The notes under the pieces were generated by a model that was not told the DNA's origin, did not search any database, and saw nothing but the letters and a program-made list of their open reading frames with translations. The position numbers were made by a program, and so were the translations under genes. DNA of 11,553 nt from Actinomyces sp. (GTDB lineage: Bacteria; Actinomycetota; Actinomycetes; Actinomycetales; Actinomycetaceae), in contig DUQT01000257.1 of the NCBI GenBank assembly GCA_012837655.1, forward strand, positions 1 through 11,553, in the 5' to 3' direction. This document shows, in pieces, positions 1-6,901 of this stretch (position 1 is the stretch's first letter; each line of letters begins with the position of its first letter).

Positions 1-492
1 GAAACTGAAGTACATGTTCGACTTCATCAGCATTACAGCTGAGGCCGGCGCGAAAGATGTCAGGATCTGAACGGCGTGGGGCATGATCCATATTCCGACT
101 GCAGCACCCGCGGCAAACAGGATTGCTCCCGCGATCGTGAAAATAATCGCGTACGCCTTTTCACGCTTCTTCAGCGCAGGGGCTATGAAAGCCCAGATTT
201 GGTAGACCCACCACGGTGTCGTGATGATGAATCCTGCGAACATTGACAGCTTTAGTTTCAGATCAAAAGCTGCGGACACTGTTTCAAAGTTCAGCTCGGT
301 GACTTGACCGCGTTCACGCAGATCCATTAGGGGTCGAGCCATATATTCGAAAATATATGGGTATAGAAACCAGCCGACTATTGAGCCGACTAGGATTCCC
401 AGCAAAATGAAAATAAGTCGGCGTCGGGCTTCCTTTAAATGATCAACGAGGGGCATTCGCCCCTCGGGATCACGCTTCGTTAGCTTCGCCAT
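1..492 (-). CDS. tatC: Sec-independent protein translocase TatC (3' end cut by window)
   Basis: TatC is the polytopic membrane receptor of the twin-arginine translocase; it binds the RR signal peptide and nucleates TatA assembly. The 164 residues visible start with a charged cytoplasmic tail carrying the family signature PLVDHLKEARRR (residues 14-25), followed by TM1 (about 26-44). A periplasmic loop follows, then TM2 (about 80-102). The cytoplasmic segment APALKKRE holds the glutamate (E111) that matches the signal-peptide-binding Glu of E. coli TatC, and TM3 begins near 115. TM4 to TM6 lie beyond base 1. The ATG at 492 is 5 bases after the tatA stop and has no clear Shine-Dalgarno, so it is probably translated by coupling to tatA. 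Identity is secure; only the C-terminal half is unseen. Confidence 0.95.
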   Translation of the reverse strand, partial: MAKLTKRDPEGRMPLVDHLKEARRRLIFILLGILVGSIVGWFLYPYIFEYMARPLMDLRERGQVTELNFETVSAAFDLKLKLSMFAGFIITTPWWVYQIWAFIAPALKKREKAYAIIFTIAGAILFAAGAAVGIWIMPHAVQILTSFAPASAVMLMKSNMYFSF

Positions 493-497
493 CTGTA

Positions 498-755
498 CTA
501 ATTAGGATTCTTGGGATCCTCTTGAACGTTTTGCTGCTGGGCGTTTTGTGGGGCCGCAGGATCACTGGGTTGCGATCCGGATACCTGAGGCGGGTTAGCC
601 TTCTGATCATCGTCAGTCAGCTCTTTCATTTCTTTCTTAAGAACCTTTGCGGACTTGCCAATATTTTGTGCAATGTCTGGCAGTTTTGAAGCCCCAAACA
701 CGATGATTAGGACAATAACCAAGACGATGATGTGCCATGGTCGCATTGCGCCCAT
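498..755 (-). CDS. tatA: Sec-independent protein translocase TatA
   Basis: TatA is the small pore-forming or membrane-thinning subunit of the twin-arginine translocase, which exports folded proteins. The 85-residue product has the standard plan: a short N-terminus, one transmembrane helix (about 7-21) ending in the FG hinge (F20, G21), an amphipathic helix (about 25-47, KLPDIAQNIGKSAKVLKKEMKEL), and a polar Pro/Gln/Asn-rich disordered tail. The ATG at 755 is preferred over the one at 746 because AGGAGG (761-766) sits 5 bases upstream of it but 14 upstream of the other. It lies 38 bases after pafC and directly before tatC, the order seen in mycobacteria. TatB is not present here; TatA and TatB paralogues look alike, but linkage to tatC and the FG hinge support TatA. 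Confidence 0.95.
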   Translation of the reverse strand: MGAMRPWHIIVLVIVLIIVFGASKLPDIAQNIGKSAKVLKKEMKELTDDDQKANPPQVSGSQPSDPAAPQNAQQQNVQEDPKNPN

Positions 756-774
756 TTGTGCCTCCTAGTTCCGT

Positions 775-794
775 ACGTAGTCTCTATCCTACGT
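775..794 (-). repeat. Small hairpin in the pafC-tatA gap
   Basis: ACGTAG (775-780) and CTACGT (789-794) form a 6-bp stem with an 8-base loop right at the pafC stop codon. There is no U-rich tail, so it is unlikely to be a full terminator. It could act as a weak attenuator or mRNA processing site that uncouples tatAC from pafBC. It could also be chance. Confidence 0.25.
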
Positions 795-1732
795 CACGCG
801 TGCCACAGTTCGCGCACGCGCTCCCGATTCTGCTTAGCTTGCTGCGCTCGAGCCTTCGCTTGCTTCAAAGATTCTGAATCCGAGCAATCTTCAATAGCTC
901 CGCCAAGCAACAGAAGTTGATTCTGCATCCACCTGGACTGCAAAACTGTGTATCTTGCACGCGTAACTCCCGCGTGAGTGTCCACCTGCGCGCGTCCCTC
1001 GGTTGCCCATTTGGCGCGCGGGTTAATTAATACTTCCACTGTCTTTGCGCGTTTCTTCGCCTCTACAGGTAGCTCTTCGAGTGCGACGGGAACTCCAACG
1101 CTCAGTTCACTCATGCGGTCTAGCCGAAATGCTCTCGGCCCTTCAGCCCCGAGGTCGTACCCCTCAACGATCCAGTGACCATCCGACTGATTAAGCGCCG
1201 TCGGCTTCAGATCCCGCGAAGACCTTTCACCTTGACCGTTCACGTACTCAAACCGGATTGAGTTGCCGTCACATACTGCATCCAAAACTTGTTCTCGTAG
1301 CTCAGCATCGCCCTCGGGATCAATGATTACGAAACGGGAAAGGTCGATGTCCAAATCCTTCGCGCCGAGTAGCTTTAGCGCGGCGCTTGCGGCCGAGTCC
1401 TTCATGTCGTCGGGCAATATGCTCGCCAAGAAATTAAGTCCGACTACGAACGCGATGGTTTCGTCATTGGACAGGCCGATTCGACTTGAAACTCCGTGAA
1501 TGTCACGGATGATTACGTTCTTATTTTCATAGAACTCATCCCAGTCAACTTCAAACTGAGTGTCGAATCCACCGTCGCCAAAATATGCGCTACCAAGCGT
1601 GTCGACAGCGTCCAAAACAGCCTTTTCCGGCAGTTCAAAGTGCTCCGCGATTTCGGCAACGGAAGCTCCCTCACGCGCTAATACCCACGCGAGCATTGCG
1701 AAAAGGTGGGGTACGTTAGTTGTCCTCGCCAT
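794..1732 (-). CDS. pafC: WYL-domain transcriptional regulator PafC
   Basis: PafC acts with PafB as a heteromeric activator of the LexA-independent DNA damage response in actinobacteria, binding the promoters of recA and other repair genes (established in mycobacteria). The 312-residue product has an N-terminal winged-helix part (about 1-75), a linker, a WYL domain (about 145-215) and a C-terminal extension (WCX, about 230-310). The WYL tripeptide is degenerate (TAL at 178-180), while the downstream FRLDRM signature (202-207) is kept. The ATG at 1732 overlaps the end of pafB by 17 bases and has a GGGGAGGG Shine-Dalgarno inside pafB, so the two are translationally coupled. tatA follows. Pairing and gene order make this PafC rather than a generic WYL regulator. 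Confidence 0.93.
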   Translation of the reverse strand: MARTTNVPHLFAMLAWVLAREGASVAEIAEHFELPEKAVLDAVDTLGSAYFGDGGFDTQFEVDWDEFYENKNVIIRDIHGVSSRIGLSNDETIAFVVGLNFLASILPDDMKDSAASAALKLLGAKDLDIDLSRFVIIDPEGDAELREQVLDAVCDGNSIRFEYVNGQGERSSRDLKPTALNQSDGHWIVEGYDLGAEGPRAFRLDRMSELSVGVPVALEELPVEAKKRAKTVEVLINPRAKWATEGRAQVDTHAGVTRARYTVLQSRWMQNQLLLLGGAIEDCSDSESLKQAKARAQQAKQNRERVRELWHA

Positions 1733-2669
1733 TGCTACCCTCCCCTGCTAGCGCGTCGATGCGCTCGTCAATGAAGTCCCGAAAGGCTGTGGGTTCCAAG
1801 ACAACGACGTCTTCAATTTCCGCCAGTACGCGGTCAACCCATTCTCGAAATGACGCCGGCATTCCGATCAACAGTTCCCACCCGTCAGGCAGTTTATTTT
1901 CAAGATTTTCGAGGGCGGAGCTGTGCTGGCGTAGCAGTGCTGCCCGCTCTTTTTTCACTGCAAGGGTCGGCGTGATCTTGTCGAGCCCACTGCGGTCGTC
2001 TTGCGGTATCGGTTGAGAAAACTCTTGATCTAAAATCTCGATCTTTTTGTCGGCGTCTACTCGTGACAGGCGAAACACGCGTTCATCGTTGCGCTTTAAG
2101 TCGAAACCACGCACGTACAGATTGCCCGCTTCCAGGAACAGGTACCACGGCTCAATGGTCCGGGTTTCAGTCTCTGTTGAGTTCGTCTTAACGTATGCAA
2201 ATCTAACCGGCTTATTTGCCGAAATTGCCCGCGCGATTGTAGCTACCGCTCTAGTTCCAGACAGTTCTGATTTCGGCGGTTGCGGGCCTTCCTCCGGACC
2301 GTTGTCGGTACTGACCGTTGCGAGTAGTCGAGCGTGGAACTCTGGCTCTTCAGAACTGGACCACAGGTTCGCGGCCGCCTGGGCGAGCAGGCGCTCCTGC
2401 GATGTCAGATCAGGGGCGAGGGCGTCCTTGTGTTCAGCCAGAATGTAGGTTTCGCGCAGATATGGGTCCAGCTTAGTTTCAAGCTTGAATCCGAGGTCTC
2501 GAAGTTCCTCTTTGTCGCGAGTGAAACGTTTCTCGATGCTTTCTTCCGTGCCCTGGTCGTAGCCGGGTACAAGCTTAAAAATCTTCTCTTTAGTGAGTCC
2601 TCTTTCTCGATTCGAAAGAGCCATCACCAGCCCCAAAAGGCGTTCTGCTCGAGTAACATTTCCGCTCAT
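1716..2669 (-). CDS. pafB: WYL-domain transcriptional regulator PafB
   Basis: PafB is the first partner of the PafBC activator, which responds to single-stranded DNA or a related damage signal and directs RNA polymerase to damage-inducible promoters (mycobacterial work). The 317 residues comprise an N-terminal winged helix (about 1-70), a WYL domain (about 145-215) with an intact W175-Y176-L177 and FRLSRV (199-204), and a WCX extension (about 220-305). The ATG at 2669 has no Shine-Dalgarno. Instead TAAGCT ends 6 bases upstream, the spacing of a leaderless transcript. In mycobacteria pafA lies upstream of pafB; here the neighbour is a divergent DUF3866 gene, and no Pup-proteasome gene is in view. 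pafBC is known to persist in lineages without that system. Confidence 0.93.
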   Translation of the reverse strand: MSGNVTRAERLLGLVMALSNRERGLTKEKIFKLVPGYDQGTEESIEKRFTRDKEELRDLGFKLETKLDPYLRETYILAEHKDALAPDLTSQERLLAQAAANLWSSSEEPEFHARLLATVSTDNGPEEGPQPPKSELSGTRAVATIARAISANKPVRFAYVKTNSTETETRTIEPWYLFLEAGNLYVRGFDLKRNDERVFRLSRVDADKKIEILDQEFSQPIPQDDRSGLDKITPTLAVKKERAALLRQHSSALENLENKLPDGWELLIGMPASFREWVDRVLAEIEDVVVLEPTAFRDFIDERIDALAGEGSNGEDN

Positions 2670-2675
2670 AGGCTT

Positions 2676-2681
2676 AGCTTA
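2676..2681 (-). promoter_or_regulatory. Putative leaderless -10 element of pafB (TAAGCT)
   Basis: TAAGCT on the minus strand fits TANNNT and leaves exactly 6 bases before the pafB ATG, so transcription would begin at or next to the start codon. No convincing -35 is visible. I also see no match to the PafBC-dependent RecA-NDp motif, so autoregulation through that motif is not supported. Confidence 0.5.
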
Positions 2682-2686
2682 ACCGG

Positions 2687-2692
2687 TATGCT
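2687..2692 (+). promoter_or_regulatory. Putative leaderless -10 element of the DUF3866 gene (TATGCT)
   Basis: TATGCT on the plus strand fits TANNNT and leaves exactly 6 bases before the GTG at 2699, which lacks a Shine-Dalgarno. It lies 5 bp from the opposing pafB -10 element, so the two promoters are back to back. This element supports choosing 2699 over the later GTG at 2720. Confidence 0.5.
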
Positions 2693-2698
2693 TCACGT

Positions 2699-3811
2699 GT
2701 GTTACAAAGAAATGCTCGGGTGACCGCAATCCGCCGTGTGTGGGGTCGCGCGCAGGAAGTCACAGTAAAAATAACTGCGGCACCACCGGGTGCAGCAAGC
2801 TTCCTTCCCGGTGAAGTGGTTCGCGGCCTCGTCCTCGTTGATCTTGTTGGAAGTGTCGACGAGGGCGATGAGGTACGGATTGACTGTTCTGCACTAGATA
2901 AAAACCTTGGTACCGGTGGGTATGCGACTGTGTTGGCCACGGCGACACTGCCGGCAGACAATGTTGTGAAAAACGGTCATATCGTGAAGGCACGGTACAT
3001 GCCGCACCAGCACATTGTGCAGAGTGTGGAAGAGCCCGATTCTGAGTATCACGAGGTGCTCGCGAATGCGGGTTCGTTGGATTCCGTGCCCGTCATTGCG
3101 GCTGACCTGCATTCCTCGGTTCCCGCAGTGGTTGCGGGTATTCGAACCGTTCAACCGGATGCTCGCATCGTGTATGTCTGGGACGACACGGCCGCGCTGC
3201 CACTGGCATTCTCGATGGCTGTTTCCAAGATGAAAGAAAATAGCGAATTAACTGCCACGATCACGTCCGGGCAGAGTTTCGGCGGAGACCTCGAGGCGGC
3301 TTCGATGCCATCCGCCCTACTGGCCGCCCGCCACGTCGCACACGCCGACTACATTGTTGTCGCGCAGGGCCCCGGCAACCTTGGCACGGCAACGAAGTGG
3401 GGTTTTTCCGGTACAGCGGTCGCGCAGGTGCTGCATGTTGCTCACGCGCTGGGAGGTACTCCCCTGCCGGTAGTGCGCGCGTCACAGGCGGATCCTCGCG
3501 CAGAGCATCGCGGCATTTCGCATCATTCACTGTCCGTCTTGAACGACCTCGTTTTGATTCCGCTTCGCGTCGCAGTACCAACGCTGTCTGCCCTAGCTTT
3601 GCCACGCGGCGTTGAGGCGTCATTTGAACACGACGTGAGTGCACTCCAGCTTCGACACGAAGTTGACACCGTTGACGGACAGGCGTGTTTGGACGCATTA
3701 GAAAAAACGACCGTCCCCCTGCGAACGATGGGACGTTCAGCATCCGAGGACGGTCTTGCCTTCGCGGTCGCTTCCGCGGTCGGTATTTTCGCGGCGAAAC
3801 TAAAGTCTTGA
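2699..3811 (+). CDS. DUF3866 family protein of unknown function
   Basis: The 370-residue product resembles the DUF3866 family, which is found in actinobacteria and Firmicutes and has no assigned function. The visible blocks are an N-terminal beta-rich part (about 1-100), ARYMPHQHIVQSVEEP (98-113), ADLHSSVPAVVAG (135-147), VYVWDDTAALPLAFS (158-172), the glycine-rich AQGPGNLGTATKWGFSG (222-238), and EHRGISHHS (269-277). The conserved His/Asp/Gly clusters suggest a binding or catalytic pocket, but I cannot name a substrate. There is no signal peptide or transmembrane segment. The GTG at 2699 is chosen because TATGCT stands 6 bases upstream and because the N-terminus then aligns with the family's usual opening; GTG at 2720 is the alternative. 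It is the only plus-strand gene here, divergent from pafB and overlapping the 3' end of hisG by 12 bases. Confidence 0.85.
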   Translation: MLQRNARVTAIRRVWGRAQEVTVKITAAPPGAASFLPGEVVRGLVLVDLVGSVDEGDEVRIDCSALDKNLGTGGYATVLATATLPADNVVKNGHIVKARYMPHQHIVQSVEEPDSEYHEVLANAGSLDSVPVIAADLHSSVPAVVAGIRTVQPDARIVYVWDDTAALPLAFSMAVSKMKENSELTATITSGQSFGGDLEAASMPSALLAARHVAHADYIVVAQGPGNLGTATKWGFSGTAVAQVLHVAHALGGTPLPVVRASQADPRAEHRGISHHSLSVLNDLVLIPLRVAVPTLSALALPRGVEASFEHDVSALQLRHEVDTVDGQACLDALEKTTVPLRTMGRSASEDGLAFAVASAVGIFAAKLKS

Positions 3812-4645
3812 CGCCGTCAGCTGAGTGACGAGGATGCCGCGGGCGCCCTCATCATGCAGTTCATCCATGACCTGGTTGATCTGATTCTTCGGAACCATCG
3901 CGCGCACAGCCATCCAGGACGGATCAGCAAGTGGCGAAATGGTCGGCGACTCAAATCCAGGAGTAATCGCAACAACGGCAGGCAGATCGCGCTCGTGAAC
4001 GTTGTAGTCAACCAGCACGAACGAGTGCGCGCGCATGACGCCGTCAAGGCGACGCTTCAAAACCTCAATCTGCGGATCGTTTTGAACGTCCTCGCGAGCG
4101 ATCAAAATCGCCTCAGATTCAAGTAGAACCGGCCCAAAGACCTCAAGCCCAGCCGCGCGTAGCGTCGATCCGGTCTCCACAACGTCAGCGATCACGTCAG
4201 CAACGCCAAGCTGGATTGAAGATTCAACCGCGCCATCAAGGTGGACAACCTCGGCGCTAATATTTTCTTTCTCCAAGAAATTACGCACCAGCAGGTCGTA
4301 CGAGGTCGCTACTCGCTTTCCCTCAATGTCGGAAAGCTTAGACATCGTGCCCGCCGGGGCCGCAAAGCGGAACTTCGAACGTGCAAACCCCAGCTGCTGG
4401 ATCTCCACCGCGGGCGCACCGGAATCTAGTAGCAGGTCACGTCCAGTAATTCCCGCGTGAATGGTTCCCTGTCCAACGTAAACAGCAATATCACGAGGGC
4501 GGAGCAGGAAAAGCTCTACGTCGTTGGCCTCGTCGATCAGAACCAGTTCACGCCCTCGACGACGTGCTTTGTAACCTGCTTCAAGCAGCATGCTTACGGC
4601 TGATTCGTGTAGTGAACCCTTGTTGGGAACGGCAATTCTTAGCAT
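3800..4645 (-). CDS. hisG: ATP phosphoribosyltransferase, long form (HisG)
   Basis: HisG condenses ATP and PRPP to phosphoribosyl-ATP, the first and feedback-controlled step of histidine synthesis, in the cytosol. The 281-residue length marks the long form, which needs no HisZ partner. Key regions are the opening MLRIAVPNKGSL, two periplasmic-binding-like lobes (to about 200), the PRPP-binding loop ADVVETGSTLRAAG (about 149-166 in this numbering), and the C-terminal histidine-sensing regulatory domain (about 208-281, with ITPGFESPTISPL). The ATG at 4645 is preferred over the in-frame GTG at 4651: AGGAAG lies 8 bases upstream of the ATG but only 2 from the GTG, and family members start MLRxAVPNKG. 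It is 2 bases downstream of the hisE stop. The last 12 bases overlap the convergent DUF3866 gene. Confidence 0.95.
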   Translation of the reverse strand: MLRIAVPNKGSLHESAVSMLLEAGYKARRRGRELVLIDEANDVELFLLRPRDIAVYVGQGTIHAGITGRDLLLDSGAPAVEIQQLGFARSKFRFAAPAGTMSKLSDIEGKRVATSYDLLVRNFLEKENISAEVVHLDGAVESSIQLGVADVIADVVETGSTLRAAGLEVFGPVLLESEAILIAREDVQNDPQIEVLKRRLDGVMRAHSFVLVDYNVHERDLPAVVAITPGFESPTISPLADPSWMAVRAMVPKNQINQVMDELHDEGARGILVTQLTASRL

Positions 4646-4647
4646 GT

Positions 4648-4911
4648 TCACAGCTTCCTGTAGATGTCTTCTAGAGTGAGGCCCTTCTTAACCATCATCA
4701 CCTGGGTGTGGTACAGGAGTTGCGAGATCTCCAGGGCTGCATCATCTAGCGTTTCGTATTCGCAGGCCATCCAAACTTCGGCGGCCTCCTCGACGATCTT
4801 CTTGCCGATTGCGTGTACGCCAGCGTCGAGTTCTTTTACAGTCCCAGAGTCCGCGGGACGTGACGCAGCTTTTTCATTTAGTTCTTCAAATAGTTCTTCG
4901 AAAGTCTTCAC
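4648..4911 (-). CDS. hisE: Phosphoribosyl-ATP pyrophosphatase (HisE)
   Basis: HisE hydrolyses phosphoribosyl-ATP to phosphoribosyl-AMP and pyrophosphate, the second step of histidine synthesis. The 87 residues match the usual stand-alone HisE length. The MazG-like helical core is visible, with metal-binding acidic residues in KKIVEEAAEVW (38-48, E41, E42, E45) and EISQLLYHTQ (61-70). The C-terminal GLTLEDIYRKL is typical of actinobacterial HisE. The start is GTG at 4911 with no Shine-Dalgarno; TACAAT ends 6 bases upstream, pointing to a leaderless transcript. It is placed directly before hisG, so the first two enzymes of the pathway are made together. The rest of the his pathway is not in the window. 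Confidence 0.95.
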   Translation of the reverse strand: MKTFEELFEELNEKAASRPADSGTVKELDAGVHAIGKKIVEEAAEVWMACEYETLDDAALEISQLLYHTQVMMVKKGLTLEDIYRKL

Positions 4912-4917
4912 GCCCCG

Positions 4918-4923
4918 ATTGTA
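4918..4923 (-). promoter_or_regulatory. Putative leaderless -10 element of hisE-hisG (TACAAT)
   Basis: TACAAT on the minus strand is one mismatch from TATAAT and leaves 6 bases before the hisE GTG. The region where a -35 would lie (about 4941-4947) falls inside the inverted repeat at 4930-4957, and the hexamers there are weak. This gives hisEG its own promoter, separate from the riboswitch-controlled ribXY operon. Confidence 0.55.
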
Positions 4924-4929
4924 ACGAAA

Positions 4930-4957
4930 GTGGCCGCTGTCAGTTGACAGCGACCAC
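4930..4957 (-). terminator. Inverted repeat between ribY and hisE, candidate terminator
   Basis: The arms 4930-4942 and 4945-4957 pair as 4 bp, one C/A mismatch and 8 bp around a 2-base centre. The stem is strong and GC-rich and begins 25 bases after the ribY stop, so it could end ribXY transcription. On the minus strand it is followed by ACTTTCG, not a real U-tract, so termination would be weak or Rho-assisted. It also covers the -35 region of the hisE promoter and could instead be an operator for a dimeric repressor. Confidence 0.45.
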
Positions 4958-4982
4958 CTTTGGGACAGTTTTTGGGCAAAAA

Positions 4983-6017
4983 CTAGCGGATGTAATCGTT
5001 CGTTACAGCTTCGTTTAGATCAACGCTAGCTCCCAGCAATCCATCGACAGTTTGAAGGAACTCATTCATTGCCTTCCAAACCTCAAGATCCTGCTCCATG
5101 GTTACAACACCGTTATCTGCGAACAGCTCGTTTGTTGCCTTCAGCGTCGCGGTTGCAGCTTCCACAGTTTGCTCGGTGTTCAGGTTCGGGTCGTACTTCT
5201 TAGTAATTTCAACAGCCGCATCGGGGTCGTCAACACACAGCTGCTTACCTTCCCGAAGAGCTGCAAGAACGCCCTCGACGGCTTCTGGATTTGCGTGTGC
5301 AAACTGCGAAGTCGTTACCACATTTGCACCGACTAGCGGCGGGTTTCCATCCGGGACAAGCGGGATCTCGCGGACCTCGACGTCGGCAAGTGCGAACTGG
5401 ACGGAGTCGTTGTTCGTGAAGCCTACGACAGCGTCGACCTTGTCGGTTTGCAGGGCTGCAAGCTGGGTGAAGCCGATCGCGGACACTGTGATGTCGTCGC
5501 GCGTCATGCCTGCTTCTGAAAGGGCGGCAAGCAGGCCGTACCAATTGGAGCCGAACTCGCCGGGAAGACCGACAGTCTTGCCCTTCAGATCCTCGATCGT
5601 CTTAATGTCGGAATCTTCCTTAACGATCACGACGACGGGGTACTTTGCGTAGTACTGTCCAACAGAGATCAGGTCCATTCCCTGTGAACGCGCCTGTAGC
5701 ATTTCGTCGCCAGTCGCGATCACCAGGTCTTCCTCTCCTGCCAGCAGAGAAGTAAACAAGCCTTCATCGGCGCCGTGGTGACGGATTTCAACATCCACGT
5801 TTTCGTCCGCGAAGTAGCCTTTTTCCTTCGCAACGTAGGACGGTGCGAACTGGACGTTGGGAATGTAGGTGAGGCCTAGTGTCACCTCGGTGGCATCTGC
5901 AAGATCTTCCGAAGGTTCAGGAGTTTCGCTAGCTCCCGGTGTGGACGACGTGCAGCCTGCAACCAGCAGGGCACCTGCGGCAACAAGGGCAGAAAGGCCC
6001 CAGCGCTTGGAGAACAT
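4983..6017 (-). CDS. ribY: ABC transporter substrate-binding lipoprotein, riboflavin type (RibY-like)
   Basis: This is a solute-binding lipoprotein of the NMT1/THI5-like family. The signal peptide has a KR-positive n-region, a hydrophobic stretch (about 8-19) and the lipobox LVAGC with acylated Cys22, followed by a Ser/Thr/Pro/Glu-rich linker to about residue 42. The mature domain opens TLGLTYIPNVQFAPSYVA, close to RibY of the RibXY riboflavin system, and keeps a ligand-cleft segment near GLPGEFGSNWYG (150-161). The FMN riboswitch upstream of the operon is the main reason to assign riboflavin rather than the pyrimidines or sulfonates bound by relatives. The start is ATG 6017, 6 bases after AAAGGA; ATG 6020 is an adjacent alternative with only 3 bases of spacing. 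It lies 19 bases after the permease gene. Confidence 0.82.
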   Translation of the reverse strand: MFSKRWGLSALVAAGALLVAGCTSSTPGASETPEPSEDLADATEVTLGLTYIPNVQFAPSYVAKEKGYFADENVDVEIRHHGADEGLFTSLLAGEEDLVIATGDEMLQARSQGMDLISVGQYYAKYPVVVIVKEDSDIKTIEDLKGKTVGLPGEFGSNWYGLLAALSEAGMTRDDITVSAIGFTQLAALQTDKVDAVVGFTNNDSVQFALADVEVREIPLVPDGNPPLVGANVVTTSQFAHANPEAVEGVLAALREGKQLCVDDPDAAVEITKKYDPNLNTEQTVEAATATLKATNELFADNGVVTMEQDLEVWKAMNEFLQTVDGLLGASVDLNEAVTNDYIR

Positions 6018-6036
6018 CATGTGTCCTTTCATATGA

Positions 6037-6828
6037 CTATCGACGGGATGAGTTAACCAGTCGAGACTTGCGCTCCACACTGTAAATCAGGGTGTAAACC
6101 GTCATCGCCATGACGCACAGCAGGGATATGGTTACGAACATTCCTGCGGTGTCAACGTTGTTGCGCTGAATGGTAAGGATGGTTCCCAACCCGGTTCCCC
6201 CCATTACCATCTCGCCAACGACCGCGCCGGTTACCGACAGGGTGAAACCGTTGCGAACGCCAGCCAGAATCGAAGGTAGAGCGAGGGGCGCTTCCATGTA
6301 GAGCAATAGTGTTAAACCTGAGGCTCCGTCGAGGCGCGCGGCATCAAGGACGTCTTCATCCAAGTGGCGTAATCCCGTAGTTGAAGATACGAGGATGGGG
6401 AAGAAAACCATTAGCGTACACAGTGCAACGATCGCGCTCGTGCCGTATCCAATCCACAGGACGAGGAGCGGAGCCAAAGCAATCGCTGGGATTGCCTGCG
6501 TGGCCCCTAAGAAGGGTTCAACTGCAGCCGAGAAAACTCTTGACTTGTAAATGAAATACGCCAACGGCAGTGCAATAAGGGCACCGAAAAGACTACCTAA
6601 AAGTGCTTCTTCTGCGGTGATCCACAAACTTGCCCACAGTGCTTCGTTGCCGAGTTCAAAACTTAGACGGGAAACATAATCGGAAGGACTGGGCAGAACC
6701 CACGATTCCACTCCCGACAAGGCAGTGGTTATCCACCATCCGGCCACCAAGAAGATGGCGAAGATCAAGGGAGCACCGAAAGTAACTACAGCTGAGTTGT
6801 GCTGTTTGTACACCCGCCTGATCGACAC
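6037..6828 (-). CDS. ribX: ABC transporter permease, riboflavin type (RibX-like)
   Basis: This is the inner-membrane permease of an ABC importer, of the SsuC/TauC/ThiX type (BPD_transp_1 fold), about 263 residues with roughly six membrane segments. The ATPase-docking EAA-type loop is visible as DAARLDGAS (162-170), followed by APLALPSILAGVRNG (180-194). The open frame extends upstream into the riboswitch, so the start must be internal. GTG at 6828 is chosen because GGACGGG (6834-6840) lies 5 bases upstream and the protein then opens with a short basic tail before TM1. ATG at 6891 is possible but has no Shine-Dalgarno and would add 21 residues immediately after the aptamer. With ribY it forms a two-gene operon under the FMN riboswitch. 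No ATPase gene is linked. Confidence 0.82.
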   Translation of the reverse strand: MSIRRVYKQHNSAVVTFGAPLIFAIFLVAGWWITTALSGVESWVLPSPSDYVSRLSFELGNEALWASLWITAEEALLGSLFGALIALPLAYFIYKSRVFSAAVEPFLGATQAIPAIALAPLLVLWIGYGTSAIVALCTLMVFFPILVSSTTGLRHLDEDVLDAARLDGASGLTLLLYMEAPLALPSILAGVRNGFTLSVTGAVVGEMVMGGTGLGTILTIQRNNVDTAGMFVTISLLCVMAMTVYTLIYSVERKSRLVNSSRR

Positions 6829-6901
6829 GTCATCCCGTCCGTTCGTTGAACCAACCCTCGTCCGGGGAATACACGGCAGGCACGCACCCATGCAGAATGG
6901 A

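Noticed and set aside
2688..2723. Short upstream reading frame MLHVCYKEMLG whose TGA overlaps GTG 2720, as a leader peptide
   Set aside because: Its ATG lies inside the proposed -10 element TATGCT, so it would not be in the transcript if the start at 2699 is right.
3261..3743. 160-codon minus-strand open frame inside the DUF3866 gene
   Set aside because: Arg/Pro-rich shadow of a conserved gene; no initiation signals or homology recognised.
5098..5652. 184-codon plus-strand open frame opposite ribY
   Set aside because: Antisense shadow with Ser/Thr/Ala-rich composition; ribY has a clear lipobox and family match on the other strand.
6018..6080. Longer N-terminus for ribY from 6080 or 6032
   Set aside because: It would overlap the end of ribX and place about 15-20 extra residues before a normal lipoprotein signal peptide; AAAGGA at 6024-6029 marks the start at 6017 or 6020.
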